64,000 nt of DNA from Neisseria animalis (GCF_900636515.1 NZ_LR134287.1:1426001-1490000); one strand, 5' to 3'. Positions 8,941 to 19,044 are shown, numbered from the stretch's first letter. Notes: a model not told the origin generated them from the sequence alone. Made by a program: numbers and translations.

Positions 8941-10320
8941 TCAGACGGCCTTAAACGATTGCGCCACGGATTTGCTGCATATCTCCAAACACCAAACCAA
9001 GGCAACGGCGGCAATCGTCAACGAAACCACCAGCGCCGTCCAAAAGCCGTTCAGCCCCATACCGAAATAGTAAGCCAGCCAATAGCCGGGCAGCAGGCCG
9101 CAACCCCAAAAAGCCACCGCGTGTATCACCATCGGGACTTTGGTAATTTTATAGCCGCGCAGCGAATAAGACGCGATACACTGGGTTGCATCGGCAAGCT
9201 GGAACAAAGCAGCCAGCAACAACACCCCTGCTGCGATATTCAAAACCGCCGCATCATCGGTGTACATTCCGGCCAGCGGAAAACGCAATGATACCAAAGC
9301 CAAAGCAGTAATAACAGCCAAAATCAAGCCCAACACCACCGCCACGCCGGAAATATAACGCGCCCGGACAAACTCGCGCCTGCCCAATGAAAAACCCACG
9401 CGCACCGTTGCCGCCGAACCGACACTTTGCGGAATCATATAAATAATACCCGTCAAGCTGATAACAACCTGTTGCGCCGCCACATAATCTTCCCCCAGCC
9501 GCGCCACCAAAAACACGATAAACGAAAATGCGCTGGCTTCCAAAAAATACGACAAACCAATCGGCGCACCGAGTTTCCAAAGCTGCCCGAACGCTGCCTT
9601 ATCCGGCTTGCTGAAACGCTCCGTTAAGCCGAACGGACGGAAATAACGCTGTTTGGCCACATACAGCCACAACGCCGCCGCGCTGAACCAAAACACCAGC
9701 GCAGTGGCCACACCGCACCCTGCGCCGCCCAATTCAGGAAAACCGAACTTACCGTATACAAACGCATAATTAAGCGGAATATTCAGCAAAAATGCCGCAA
9801 AGCTCACCAACATAATCACACGCGGCCGGTTGAGGCTGGAAGCATAACCGTGCAACGCCCGGTGTATCATCGCGGCAGGCATGGCAAGACTGGTAAAAAT
9901 CATGTAGTCCGCCATCATGCTTTCTACTTTGTCGCTCAAATCCAGCCAATACTGAAACGGTACGATAACCGCCCACATCAGCAGCATTCCGAACACGCCC
10001 AAACACAGCCCGAACCAAATGCCCTGCCGCCCCATTTCACCCACTTCCGCGTACTTTCCCGCCCCATTGGACTGGGCGATCAGCGGATTGAGTGCCGTCA
10101 TGATACCGATAAACGTGATATAAATCGTTGCAAACGCGCTGCCGCCCAAAGCAACCGCCGCCAAATCTTCCTTGCCCGCACCGCCTGCCATCACCGTATC
10201 GACAAAACCGATACCCACTTGGGCAACCTGCGCCAACAAAATCGGCAGGGCAAGCGCAGACAGCCGTTGGATTTCTTTACGGAAAACAGGAAAGGAAAAG
10301 CGGTTGAATTCAAGCAGCAT
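8941..10320 (-). CDS. norM: MATE family multidrug efflux transporter (NorM-like)
   Basis: This is a 459-residue integral membrane protein with about twelve hydrophobic helices and the MATE pattern near the N-terminus (LALPILLAQVAQVGIGFVDT, VMAGGAGKEDLAAVALG). MATE pumps of this branch export cationic drugs and fluoroquinolones using a Na+ or H+ gradient. The ATG at 10318-10320 lacks an obvious ribosome site, but it starts the protein at the family's usual position. A Correia-like element ends 73 bases beyond the gap upstream, so its promoter region may include mobile DNA. Confidence 0.93.
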   Translation of the reverse strand: MLLEFNRFSFPVFRKEIQRLSALALPILLAQVAQVGIGFVDTVMAGGAGKEDLAAVALGGSAFATIYITFIGIMTALNPLIAQSNGAGKYAEVGEMGRQGIWFGLCLGVFGMLLMWAVIVPFQYWLDLSDKVESMMADYMIFTSLAMPAAMIHRALHGYASSLNRPRVIMLVSFAAFLLNIPLNYAFVYGKFGFPELGGAGCGVATALVFWFSAAALWLYVAKQRYFRPFGLTERFSKPDKAAFGQLWKLGAPIGLSYFLEASAFSFIVFLVARLGEDYVAAQQVVISLTGIIYMIPQSVGSAATVRVGFSLGRREFVRARYISGVAVVLGLILAVITALALVSLRFPLAGMYTDDAAVLNIAAGVLLLAALFQLADATQCIASYSLRGYKITKVPMVIHAVAFWGCGLLPGYWLAYYFGMGLNGFWTALVVSLTIAAVALVWCLEICSKSVAQSFKAV

Positions 10321-10392
10321 AAACAGAAAAATTACATCAAAATCAAAAGGAAAAAGCCGTACCGCAGGCAGGCTTTAAATCAAACAGTACGA

Positions 10393-10499
10393 TATAGTCG
10401 AATAAAATAAGAATGAGACAAGGCAGCGAAGCCGCAGACAGTACACATAGTACGGCAAGGCAAAGCAACGCTGTATCATTCTTATTTTAAATGACTATA
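10393..10499 (+). repeat. Correia-like element, subfamily A, copy 3
   Basis: This 107-bp copy lies between the norM start and the ispD stop, with the same TATAGT...ACTATA ends and internal sequence as the copy at 5065. Confidence 0.87.
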
Positions 10500-10554
10500 A
10501 AATACAGACGACATCAAAATACAGACGGCATAACCGCCCGACAAACCGCCTGCC

Positions 10555-11256
10555 TTAACGCGCAGCAGCTTCCGCCAGCAGCAGGCGGACAATAATTTCA
10601 TCTTGCGGCAAAGTCAGTTTCAAATTGCGCGTATCGCCCGATACCAAGCGCGGCCTGATACCCAGCATTTCCACCGCCGAAGCCTCGTCTGTTACCGCAC
10701 TCAAATCCTCTGCCGACAAAGCACGCTGCAACAATGCTGCCTGAAAAAGCTGCGGAGTTTGCGCCTGCCACAAATCCGAACGGTCAACCGTTGCACCGAT
10801 TTGGCGGCAGCCATCGGCACGCTTGAGCGTATCGGCAACCGGTACGGCGAGAATACCGCCCTCACTGCACGCACCGGCCTCGTCAATCAAGCGCGTTACG
10901 GCTTCCGTCGGCAGACAGCAGCGTGCCGCATCATGTACCAAAATATTGTCGTCCGGCGCGGCAATGCCTTGTTGCAGCAGAGTATCGACACCGTTTCGCA
11001 CCGTTTCCGCCCGCGTACTGCCTCCGACTTTAAACACGCCGACATTCGGCAGCGCGGTATCCCATGCCGTCTGCAACAGATTATCCTGAGGAGAGACAAC
11101 GACCGCGGTAAAGTCAATCTGCGGATGTGCGGCGAATACCGCCACCGTATGCTGCAATACCGTTTTTCCGTGAATGCGGACATATTGCTTGGGCATACCC
11201 GCGCCAAATCTTGCTCCCACGCCGGCAGCGGGAATCAAAGCGACATTGCGCCTCAT
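10555..11256 (-). CDS. ispD: 2-C-methyl-D-erythritol 4-phosphate cytidylyltransferase
   Basis: IspD couples methylerythritol phosphate with CTP in the non-mevalonate isoprenoid pathway. The 233-residue protein has the nucleotide-binding loop PAAGVGARFGAGMPKQY at 9-25 and VHDAAR at 107-112. The ATG at 11254-11256 overlaps the dnaQ stop by four bases (ATGA), so it is translationally coupled to dnaQ. ispF, its usual partner, is not directly adjacent: the next 55 bases carry only uptake-like words, and a Correia-like element follows. Confidence 0.95.
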   Translation of the reverse strand: MRRNVALIPAAGVGARFGAGMPKQYVRIHGKTVLQHTVAVFAAHPQIDFTAVVVSPQDNLLQTAWDTALPNVGVFKVGGSTRAETVRNGVDTLLQQGIAAPDDNILVHDAARCCLPTEAVTRLIDEAGACSEGGILAVPVADTLKRADGCRQIGATVDRSDLWQAQTPQLFQAALLQRALSAEDLSAVTDEASAVEMLGIRPRLVSGDTRNLKLTLPQDEIIVRLLLAEAAAR

Positions 11257-11975
11257 GCTCTTTCCCCTGCAGAGGTGGATTTGCGCCAAAGGCACTCTTC
11301 GCCCAAAGCATCGAGATATTGCTCATGTTCGGCGGCTTCGGCTTCATTTGCCCTGATCACTTTCAGACGGCCTGTACGCTGTGTGGGAGAGGCAACAAAA
11401 GTCTTTTCCTGCTGCGTTTCTTCTTCCGCACCACCCATTAAATCAAACTGCCGGCGGGTCATGTTCAGGTACACTTCGCCCAACAGCTCGCAGTCAATCA
11501 ACGCACCATGCAATACACGCTTGCTGCGGTCCACGCCCAAGCGCGTACACAAAGCGTCCAAGCTGTTTTTCTGTCCCGGATATGCCTCTTTCGCCATCGC
11601 CAGCGTATCCGTAATTTTGCAGCCCAACTCCTCCACACTAGGCAGCCCCATGCGGGCAAACTCCATGTTCAAGAAGCCCACGTCGAAACGCGCGTTGTGG
11701 ATAATCAGCTCCGCCCCGCGGATAAACTCGGCAATCTCCCTGCCCACCGCAGCAAACGGCGGCGCATTTTTTTCTTCCAAAACCTCAATCGTCAGACCGT
11801 GTACCTTCGCCGCTTCCTCCGGCATATCCCGCTCGGGGTGTACATAAAGGTGCAAGCTGCGTTCGGTCATCTGGCGGTTAATCATTTCCAAACCGGCAAA
11901 TTCAACCAAACGGTCCCCGCTGTCGGGGTAAAGGCCGGTGGTTTCCGTATCGAGAATAATCTGGCGTTGGCTCAT
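11253..11975 (-). CDS. dnaQ: DNA polymerase III epsilon subunit (3'-5' proofreading exonuclease)
   Basis: DnaQ proofreads the replicative polymerase. The 240-residue protein shows the three DEDDh exonuclease motifs: LDTETTG at 8-14, HNARFDVGFLN in the middle and HGALIDCELL toward residue 160. The C-terminal tail would bind the alpha subunit. It forms a two-gene operon with ispD through an ATGA overlap. A divergent patatin-like gene starts 145 bases away. Confidence 0.95.
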   Translation of the reverse strand: MSQRQIILDTETTGLYPDSGDRLVEFAGLEMINRQMTERSLHLYVHPERDMPEEAAKVHGLTIEVLEEKNAPPFAAVGREIAEFIRGAELIIHNARFDVGFLNMEFARMGLPSVEELGCKITDTLAMAKEAYPGQKNSLDALCTRLGVDRSKRVLHGALIDCELLGEVYLNMTRRQFDLMGGAEEETQQEKTFVASPTQRTGRLKVIRANEAEAAEHEQYLDALGEECLWRKSTSAGERA

Positions 11976-12120
11976 AAAACAATCCTTGTCTGACAGCCCC
12001 GAATCATACTAAATAGAGGCGCAAAAGTATAGCCGGGCAAGCGCGGCAACTTGCCCCTGCAAGGCGAAACCGCTATCATCACTTTCTTTTTCATTTCCTG
12101 TTTTTTACCCGTTTCCGCTT

Positions 12121-13578
12121 ATGCCTAAGCCATCTGCCCGCACTGCGCTTTCCTTGATTGCCGCCCTTGTCCTTTCCGCCTGTTCGCTGGTCAAATACCA
12201 GCCGGTGGAAACCATTTCGACAATCAATACTTCCCAAGGCTACCGCTTCGGCAACCAACACGCCGACTGGAGCAAAGACGATACGTTGGTGGTATTGATG
12301 TTTTCCGGCGGCGGTACGCGCGCGGCGGCTTTGGGCTACGGCGTACTGGAACAGCTCAACCGGCACAAAGTCCATATCGGCGGCAAACAAAAATCCCTGC
12401 TGGAGCATATCGATATTGTCGTCGGCGTATCCGGCGGCTCGGTACTGGCGGCTTACTACTCGCTGCACGGCACCGATACGATTCCATCGTTTTACAAACG
12501 CTTCCTGCGGCAGAACTTCCAGCGCATGGTCATCAAACAGGCTTTTTCCGCCGCCAACATACCGCGTTTGGCATCTCCCGAATACGGGCGCGGCGACTTG
12601 CTGCAAGAGCAGTTTGAAAACCAGCTTTTCGGCAATGCCACTTTTGAAGTATTGGAAAAGCACCGCAAAGGGCCGTTTGCCATCATCACCGCCACTGACA
12701 TGGGCATTTCCGAACAGTTGAAATTTACCCAAGAAGATTTCGACGTGATGTGCATCAACTTAAACGATGTCTCCATTGCGCGTGCCGTTGCTTCCTCCAG
12801 CGCGGTACCGCTGGTCTTCGCACCGCTGACTTTCAACAACAACGGCGGCAACTGCGGCTATACCCTGCCTCCGGAGATTGCCGAATCGCTCTCCGGCAGC
12901 GCGGACAACAAACAACAAAGCAAAACCCACCGCGAAATCATCAAACGCTACGAACAATACAACGACAGCCGAAAACGCCCCTATATCCATCTGCTTGACG
13001 GCGGTCTGACCGACAACCTCGGCATGCGCGTCCTGCTGGACATCGCCGACATCGATTCCGGCATCATGCTGGACAAACTGCGGCAGAACGGTGTACGCCA
13101 TATCGTTGCCATCAACGTCAACGCCCAAAACGAAATCAGCAAAGACATCGACCAAAGTGCCGCCGTACCCGGCTTCAGCAGCGTCATGAGTGCAGTTGTC
13201 GATATTCCCATCGACCGTTTTTCGCAACACACCCTGCGCGGCTTCCGCTCCTTTGCCGACAAATGGAACGAAGAACAAAACCGCCTGCCGCCAAACGAGC
13301 GCATCAACCTTTCCTTCGTCAGCCTGAACCTGCGGGATCTGCCGAAAAGCGAGTTGCGCGATAAAGTATTGAATATCCCCACCAGCTTCTACCTGCCGCC
13401 GCAAGACGTGGACAATCTCCGCACCGCCGCTGCCGAGCTGCTGAAACATTCCAAAGAATACCAAACCATTCTGAAAAAACTGTCTGCCCGCCCGAATACC
13501 GAGGCACGGTTTGCAGAATTTGCAGACGGCAATGATGATGAAATGCTGTCTGCAAAACCGGAAACAACTGAACAATAA
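12121..13578 (+). CDS. Patatin-like phospholipase lipoprotein
   Basis: The 485-residue protein opens with a lipoprotein signal (lipobox LSAC, lipidated Cys21). The patatin domain follows: oxyanion loop SGGGTRAA at 62-69, nucleophile elbow GVSGGS at 102-107 (Ser104) and the catalytic aspartate in LDGGLTDN near residue 294, so the Ser-Asp dyad is intact. It should be a membrane-anchored lipid hydrolase in the periplasm or outer membrane; the substrate is unknown. No ribosome site is obvious before the ATG. A long Correia-like element follows 36 bases after the stop. Confidence 0.9.
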   Translation: MPKPSARTALSLIAALVLSACSLVKYQPVETISTINTSQGYRFGNQHADWSKDDTLVVLMFSGGGTRAAALGYGVLEQLNRHKVHIGGKQKSLLEHIDIVVGVSGGSVLAAYYSLHGTDTIPSFYKRFLRQNFQRMVIKQAFSAANIPRLASPEYGRGDLLQEQFENQLFGNATFEVLEKHRKGPFAIITATDMGISEQLKFTQEDFDVMCINLNDVSIARAVASSSAVPLVFAPLTFNNNGGNCGYTLPPEIAESLSGSADNKQQSKTHREIIKRYEQYNDSRKRPYIHLLDGGLTDNLGMRVLLDIADIDSGIMLDKLRQNGVRHIVAINVNAQNEISKDIDQSAAVPGFSSVMSAVVDIPIDRFSQHTLRGFRSFADKWNEEQNRLPPNERINLSFVSLNLRDLPKSELRDKVLNIPTSFYLPPQDVDNLRTAAAELLKHSKEYQTILKKLSARPNTEARFAEFADGNDDEMLSAKPETTEQ

Positions 13579-13614
13579 CTGTTTTTGCAAACACGCCGTC
13601 CGCATATTGCATAT

Positions 13615-13766
13615 TATAGTTATTGGAAATAAGAATAATACGGTGTGGCTGCGCCTGCCCGAATAGGGTGCTTGACCAAGCTCCCGAACAGCAAGTCCGC
13701 CGACCAGTACTGTCTGTATTGTTTGCGGGCTTGCTGCCTTATCCCATTCTGTGTTATTCGACCATA
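13615..13766 (+). repeat. Long Correia-like element (152 bp)
   Basis: It starts TATAGTTATTGG and ends TTATTCGACCATA, so its ends match the 107-bp family. The core differs: it carries CTTGACCAAGCTCCCGAACA and CTTGCTGCCTTATCCCATTC, which recur in the elements at 18894, 23519 and (inverted) 58025. It occupies most of the gap between the patatin gene and queH. Confidence 0.7.
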
Positions 13767-13849
13767 TTCTGCTAAAATACACATTTTCATTTTTGCAGAC
13801 GGCATACTGTTATGCCGCCAGCACACAAACCTTCCGCACCCGATACGCC

Positions 13850-14572
13850 ATGAACCCGAACACACCCGAAGTTACCCTTATCGACCGCCCCGTACTCGTC
13901 CCGCCCGGCGGACATAAAAAAGTATTGCTGCATTCCTGCTGCGCGCCCTGTTCCGGCGAAGTCATGGAGGCCATGCTCGCCAGCGGCATCGACTACACCA
14001 TCTACTTTTACAACCCCAACATCCATCCGCACAAAGAATACATGTTGCGCAAAGAAGAAAACATGCGCTTTGCAGAGAAATTCGGCATTCCCTTCATCGA
14101 CAAAGACGACGATTACGAAAACGACCGCAAAGAATGGTTTGAAAAAGCCAAAGGCATGGAGTTTGAGCCGGAACGCGGCATCCGCTGCACCATGTGTTTC
14201 GACATGCGCTTTGAAAAAGCCGCACAATACGCCCATGAACACGGTTTTCCCGTCTTCACCAGCTCGCTCGGCATTTCTCGCTGGAAAGACATGAAACAAA
14301 TCAACGGCTGCGGCCACCGCGCCGCCGAACCGTACGACGACGTGGTTTACTGGGATTTCAACTGGCGTAAAGGCGGCGGCAGCGCACGCATGATTGAAAT
14401 CAGCAAACGCGAACATTTCTACCAACAGGAATACTGCGGCTGCGCCTATTCACTGCGCGACTCCAACGCCCACCGCAAATCGCAAGGCCGCATTCCGATT
14501 AAATTGGGACGGCTGTATTACGGCGACGAATCCACTGTTTACGAGCCGCAGCCGATTAAAGTCGACAAATAA
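13850..14572 (+). CDS. queH: Epoxyqueuosine reductase QueH
   Basis: QueH (DUF208) reduces epoxyqueuosine to queuosine in tRNA anticodons and is a non-homologous replacement for QueG. The 240-residue protein has the cysteine motifs expected for its iron-sulfur and metal sites: HSCCAPC (C30, C31, C34), RCTMCFDMR near 108 and YCGCAYS toward residue 190. The start at 13850 gives MNPNTPEV. The upstream in-frame extension lies in the repeat and is not family-like. Confidence 0.92.
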   Translation: MNPNTPEVTLIDRPVLVPPGGHKKVLLHSCCAPCSGEVMEAMLASGIDYTIYFYNPNIHPHKEYMLRKEENMRFAEKFGIPFIDKDDDYENDRKEWFEKAKGMEFEPERGIRCTMCFDMRFEKAAQYAHEHGFPVFTSSLGISRWKDMKQINGCGHRAAEPYDDVVYWDFNWRKGGGSARMIEISKREHFYQQEYCGCAYSLRDSNAHRKSQGRIPIKLGRLYYGDESTVYEPQPIKVDK

Positions 14573-14577
14573 CACAC

Positions 14578-14644
14578 AGGCCGTCTGCAAAATGGTTCAC
14601 AGAAATCACCGATTTCACCGGAAGCATTTTACAGACGGCCTTTT
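14578..14644 (+). terminator. DUS-pair terminator between queH and recB
   Basis: AGGCCGTCTGCAAAATG is mirrored by CATTTTACAGACGGCCTTTT, with a T-run at the end, six bases after the queH stop. The loop is about 35 bases. Confidence 0.65.
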
Positions 14645-14673
14645 CCATTATTCCACTGACACCGCCGACCACC

Positions 14674-17600
14674 ATGACCACCGCCCAGCCTTTCCACCCT
14701 CTGCTCGTTCCCATCAGCGGCACCAACCTGATTGAAGCCTCCGCCGGCACAGGCAAAACATACGGCATTGCCGCGCTGTTTACCCGGCTGGTGGTACTGG
14801 AACAAATGCCGGTAGAAAACATTTTAGTCGTTACCTTCACCAAAGCAGCAACCGCCGAATTGAAAACCCGTCTGCGTAACCGGCTGGACAACGTCTTGCA
14901 GATTTTAGAAGCCGTTGAAAACGCAAACGAAAATACAGACGGCCTTACCATGTACTGCCATCAGGAATATGCCGGAGACACCTTTCTGCCCGAGCTGCTG
15001 CAAAAAGCCTTGGCACAAGAAACCCAAGCGCGGCTGGTGGTACGCCTGAAAGCCGCCATCGGACAATTCGACAACGCTGCCATTTACACCATACACGGCT
15101 TCTGCCAACGCATCTTGCGCGACTACGCTTTTCTCTGCCAAACGCAATTCGACGTAGAATTAAGCGAAGAGCAGCACGACCGCCTGCTTGTTCCCGCACA
15201 AGACTTCTGGCGCAAACGGGTCAGCCACGACCCCGTTACCGCCCGTCTGGTCTTCAAGCACAACCAAACCCCGCAGAAAATCCTGCAGGGGATACAACGT
15301 TTCATCAACCGCCCCTATCTGGTTTGCAGACGGCCTGAAAACGATTTGCCGCAAGCGCAGCATCAGGCTGCCGAAACATGGCAGAGCATCCGCCTGAAAC
15401 TGGCGGATTTGGAAGAAACATTCTGGCGCGTCCACCCCGCCCTAAACGGCAACAGCTACAAGAAAAACACCTTTGCCAACCTGTTTGCCGTGCTCAAAAC
15501 CGCAGACGGCCAAAACCGGCTGCCGGAACACAGCGACAAACCGCTCGACAAGCTGCCGATGTTTGCCGCCGACATACTGGAAGCAAAAATCAAAAAAGGC
15601 CAAACTCCCGACCTTGCCGCCTTTGCCGACTTGCAGGCTCTGGCAAACTTAGGACGCGACTTGGAGCGTCTTGCCGCAGCAGAACAACACGCCCTGACCC
15701 TGTTACAGCTCGACCTGCTCGAACACCTGAACAGCGCGCTGGCGCAACAGAAAAAAACGCGCCGCGAACGCGGTTTCGATGATCTGCTGCTGGATGTTTA
15801 CACCGCCCTGACCGACAATCCCCACCGCCACACACTTGCCGAAACCGTGGCGCAAAACTGGCGCGTCGCACTGATCGACGAATTTCAGGATACCGATCCC
15901 TTACAGTACGAAATCTTCCGAAAAATATTCATCAACCAAGAACGCCCGTTGTTTTTAGTCGGCGACCCCAAGCAGGCCATTTACAGCTTTCGCGGTGCAG
16001 ATATTTATGCCTACCTGCAAGCTGCCGCCGATGCCCGCTCCCATTACACGCTGACCGTCAACTACCGCAGCCATGCCAAACTGGTCAACAGCATCGGCGC
16101 GCTGTTCCGCCAAAAAGACCGCCCGTTTGTGTTAGCAAACATCGACTATGCAGAAGTCGGCGCCGCACGCGAACACAGCCGCCTGAATCCGCCACGCCCC
16201 GCCGTAAGCGTCCGCTGGCTGAACCAAAACACCGGCAAAAGCGAAAACAAAGACCTGCTCCGCAAACAAGCAGCGGAATATTGTGCCGATGAAATTGCCT
16301 ATGCGCTTTTTGAGGCCGCCAAAGGCCGTCTGCATTTTAAAGACCGCCCGTTGCAGTCAGGCGACATTGCTGTCTTGGTTCGGACGCACAACGAAGGCAG
16401 CCTTATTGCCAAGTCTCTGAAAAAAAGAAAAATCCAAAGCGTACTGCTGCACCGCGAATCGGTATTTGCCACAGCCGAAGCCGCCGCGCTGGCCGCCCTT
16501 ATCGGTTTTTGGCTTACCCGCCGCACCGCAGATTTACGTTTCGTTTTGGGCAGCGTTCTGTTTCATTACACCGCAGAGCAGTTGTACGCACTCAACCAAG
16601 ACGATGCCGCCTTGCTTGCATGGACAGACTCCGCCCGCGAAGCCGCAACATTATGGAAACAGCACGGTTTTTACGCCGCCATGCAAGGCTTTGCCGCCCG
16701 GCACCATATCGAAACCCGCCTGCTTGCAGACGGCATGGAGCGCAGCCTGACCAACTACCAGCAATTATTAGAGCTGCTTGCGGCCGAAGACGAGCAAAGC
16801 CGCACGCCCGCGTCCCTGCACAAATGGCTGCTGGAACAAATTCATGCCGCCACCGAAGACAAAGCCGCAGGCGAACACCACACCGTGCGTTTGGAAAGCG
16901 ACGAAGCCTTGGTCAAAATCGTAACCATGCATGCTTCCAAAGGTTTGCAGTATCCCTTGGTGTACTGCCCGTTTGTTTGGGACGCCGCCGCCATCAAACC
17001 CAACGATTGGCAGATTCTGCACCGCCGAGACGGTTCTTCCGAGCTGTTGGCCAAACAGCAGCTTGACGAAGCCGATCAAATCCAGCTTGGCGATGAAACC
17101 GCCTCCGAAAACCTGCGCTTGCTGTATGTTGCCCTAACCCGTGCCGAAGAACAGCTGAACATCTATGCCGGACATTGTTCCAATACTGCCGACAATACGT
17201 TTGCCTACCTGCTCGAAGGCGGCGCAGCGGCAGAACGTCAAAATGTGCATCAAACTTATAAAAACGAAAAAAATGCAGCGGCACAGGCGCAGATGTTGAA
17301 AAATAATTGGCTCAGGTTTATCGAAGCCCAACAGCATAATCCTGATGTTGAATTTGCTTTCACGGAAGAAGCACCTTATACTGCTTTTATTGCCAACCGC
17401 AGTGAAAACGCTGCCTGCCGTTTTCAAGCAGCCGAAATTCCGGCACGCCGGTTTGAGTTTGTCCGCCACACCAGTTTTACCGGTCTCAGCCGCCATGTGA
17501 AAACCGTTGAAAGCGAACGCGAAGAATTGCAGCCGGCCGTTGATGCCGCCGAAAGCGCAATACTGCCTGAAATGCCGTCTGCAAATCCGCATACGGACGA

Positions 17601-18303
17601 TGTGTGCCACACTATCCACCACTTCCCGCGCGGCGTGAAAGCCGGGGTGTGCCTGCATGAAATACTGGAGCGGCTCGATTTTTCCGCACCCGCCATCGAA
17701 CAAAGCACGCAAACCGCCGAAATTCTTGCGCGATACGGGTTTGAAGACATCTGGCTGCCGGCGGTCAACGCCATGATTGATTACTGCCGTACCACGCCGC
17801 TTACCGGAAACCATGCGCTCGGGAACATCAAAGCCGCCTGCCGTCTGCCGGAAATGGGCTTTACCCTGTATATGCGAGATTTCAACCTGACTGCCTTACG
17901 CGCATGGTTTGCCCGCCCCGACAGCGGTTTGCCGCCCGAATGCATTCAAGCCTCGGAACACTTGGACTTTCAAGATTTGCAAGGGTTTCTTAACGGCTTT
18001 ATCGATATGGTCTGTCAAGATGCAGACGGCAATGTTTGCGTCATCGACTACAAGTCTAACCATTTGGGGAATGACGAAACCGCCTATACCACCGCCGCCA
18101 TGAACGAAGCGATGGCACACCATCATTACTATCTGCAAGCATTGATTTACGCCATTGCCGTTGCCCGCCATTTCAAGCTGCGCGGACAAACTTTAGAGAA
18201 AATCTCCGCCCGCTACCTGTTTTTGCGCGGCATGGACGGTTCGCAAAACGGTATCTGGAGCTGGGACATTCCTACCGCAGATTTGACAGAATGGTTATCA
18301 TGA
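14674..18303 (+). CDS. recB: Exodeoxyribonuclease V beta subunit RecB
   Basis: RecB is the 3'-5' helicase and nuclease subunit of RecBCD, which processes double-strand breaks and loads RecA. The 1209-residue protein has Walker A EASAGTGKTY at 21-30, the UvrD-type motif IDEFQDTDPLQYEIF near residue 405, VNYRSH near 465, and the C-terminal nuclease motif VIDYKSNHLG near 1126. Several uptake-like words lie inside the gene (for example 15327, 16733 and 17573). recC and recD are not in the window. Confidence 0.96.
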   Translation: MTTAQPFHPLLVPISGTNLIEASAGTGKTYGIAALFTRLVVLEQMPVENILVVTFTKAATAELKTRLRNRLDNVLQILEAVENANENTDGLTMYCHQEYAGDTFLPELLQKALAQETQARLVVRLKAAIGQFDNAAIYTIHGFCQRILRDYAFLCQTQFDVELSEEQHDRLLVPAQDFWRKRVSHDPVTARLVFKHNQTPQKILQGIQRFINRPYLVCRRPENDLPQAQHQAAETWQSIRLKLADLEETFWRVHPALNGNSYKKNTFANLFAVLKTADGQNRLPEHSDKPLDKLPMFAADILEAKIKKGQTPDLAAFADLQALANLGRDLERLAAAEQHALTLLQLDLLEHLNSALAQQKKTRRERGFDDLLLDVYTALTDNPHRHTLAETVAQNWRVALIDEFQDTDPLQYEIFRKIFINQERPLFLVGDPKQAIYSFRGADIYAYLQAAADARSHYTLTVNYRSHAKLVNSIGALFRQKDRPFVLANIDYAEVGAAREHSRLNPPRPAVSVRWLNQNTGKSENKDLLRKQAAEYCADEIAYALFEAAKGRLHFKDRPLQSGDIAVLVRTHNEGSLIAKSLKKRKIQSVLLHRESVFATAEAAALAALIGFWLTRRTADLRFVLGSVLFHYTAEQLYALNQDDAALLAWTDSAREAATLWKQHGFYAAMQGFAARHHIETRLLADGMERSLTNYQQLLELLAAEDEQSRTPASLHKWLLEQIHAATEDKAAGEHHTVRLESDEALVKIVTMHASKGLQYPLVYCPFVWDAAAIKPNDWQILHRRDGSSELLAKQQLDEADQIQLGDETASENLRLLYVALTRAEEQLNIYAGHCSNTADNTFAYLLEGGAAAERQNVHQTYKNEKNAAAQAQMLKNNWLRFIEAQQHNPDVEFAFTEEAPYTAFIANRSENAACRFQAAEIPARRFEFVRHTSFTGLSRHVKTVESEREELQPAVDAAESAILPEMPSANPHTDDVCHTIHHFPRGVKAGVCLHEILERLDFSAPAIEQSTQTAEILARYGFEDIWLPAVNAMIDYCRTTPLTGNHALGNIKAACRLPEMGFTLYMRDFNLTALRAWFARPDSGLPPECIQASEHLDFQDLQGFLNGFIDMVCQDADGNVCVIDYKSNHLGNDETAYTTAAMNEAMAHHHYYLQALIYAIAVARHFKLRGQTLEKISARYLFLRGMDGSQNGIWSWDIPTADLTEWLS

Positions 18304-18316
18304 CCCGATTTTCCGC

Positions 18317-18322
18317 TATAAT
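18317..18322 (+). promoter_or_regulatory. Possible -10 box upstream of rbfA
   Basis: TATAAT lies 99 bases before the rbfA start and 13 bases after the recB stop. The only TTGACA nearby (18283-18288) is 28 bases away, which is too far, so the -35 is weak. Confidence 0.35.
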
Positions 18323-18364
18323 GCAGCCTTAATATTGCGGCAGAAAACCATACTGCCCCCACCC

Positions 18365-18405
18365 ATGCCGTCTGCAAACCGCAACCTTGTTTTTGCAGAC
18401 GGCAT
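18365..18405. repeat. Inverted DUS pair in the rbfA leader
   Basis: ATGCCGTCTGCAAA and TTTGCAGACGGCAT face each other just ahead of the rbfA ribosome site. The hairpin could shape the leader or stop read-through from recB. Confidence 0.5.
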
Positions 18406-18420
18406 AATAAGGACAAAACC

Positions 18421-18792
18421 ATGAGAAAACCGCAACGCGGCTACGCCCGCCAAGACCGTGTCAAAGAACAAATCATGCGCGAGCTGGCCGAGCTGGTCCG
18501 CACCGGCCTGAAAGACCCGCGCGCAGGCTTCATCACCATCAACGAAGTCGAAGTCACCCGTGATTACAGTCACGCCACCGTGTTTTACACCGTGTTGGAC
18601 GACAGCACCCGCGAGATTACGGCAGACGCGCTCGATCACGCCAAAGGCCACTTGCGCAGCGAATTGGCCAAGCGCATCAAACTTTTCAAAACGCCCGAGC
18701 TGCATTTCAAATACGACGAATCGCTGGAACGCGGTATGAGCATTTCCAGCCTCATCGACCAAGTAGCGGCAGAAAAACCGGTGGAAGACTGA
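18421..18792 (+). CDS. rbfA: 30S ribosome-binding factor RbfA
   Basis: RbfA binds the 30S subunit and assists 16S rRNA 5'-end maturation and cold adaptation. The 123-residue protein has the usual KH-like fold signatures (RVKEQIMRELAELV at about 14-27, VEVTRDYSHATVFYTV near 43-58, LHFKYDESLERG near 97-108). AAGGA precedes the ATG. In many bacteria rbfA and truB follow infB. Here infB is on the opposite strand 5 kb away, and an antiporter gene separates rbfA from truB. Confidence 0.95.
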   Translation: MRKPQRGYARQDRVKEQIMRELAELVRTGLKDPRAGFITINEVEVTRDYSHATVFYTVLDDSTREITADALDHAKGHLRSELAKRIKLFKTPELHFKYDESLERGMSISSLIDQVAAEKPVED

Positions 18793-18807
18793 TCCGAGCC
18801 CTCTTTG

Positions 18808-18868
18808 AAGGCCGTCTGAAAATTTTCTGCTCCCTGATTTTCCGGACTTAAACTTTTCAGACGGCCTT
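18808..18868 (+). terminator. DUS-pair terminator after rbfA
   Basis: AAGGCCGTCTGAAAA pairs with TTTTCAGACGGCCTT. This pair uses the classical GCCGTCTGAA word, unlike most of the window. Confidence 0.65.
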
Positions 18869-18893
18869 GTCGTCATTTCCGGCCTTCCTGTTT

Positions 18894-19044
18894 CATCGTC
18901 ATGTAACACAGAAAACCACAGCATTGCCGCGCCTTGCTTAAAAGAGGCTTGACCAAGCTGCCGAAGCCGCAACACCGTTGGCCGGCCCGTACTGTCCGTA
19001 CTGCGGCTTTAGTGCCTTGTTTCATTCTGTGTTATCCGGCCATA
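18894..19044 (+). repeat. Long Correia-like element (about 151 bp)
   Basis: The ends (ATCGTCATGTAACACAG and TTCTGTGTTATCCGGCCATA) and core (CTTGACCAAGCTGCCGAAGC, GTACTGTCCGTACTGCGGC) match the long family seen at 13615 and 23519, with drift. It sits between rbfA and the antiporter gene. Confidence 0.65.

Noticed and set aside
10603..11847. A 414-codon forward frame opposite ispD and dnaQ
   Set aside because: It crosses two coupled real genes on the other strand and has no ribosome site or family match.
12760..13782. A 340-codon reverse frame opposite the patatin-like gene
   Set aside because: It is antisense to a complete, motif-bearing gene and reads through a repeat element.
18283..18322. 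TTGACA and TATAAT near the end of recB read as a promoter pair
   Set aside because: The spacer is 28 bases, too long for a standard sigma-70 promoter, so only the TATAAT is kept as a candidate.
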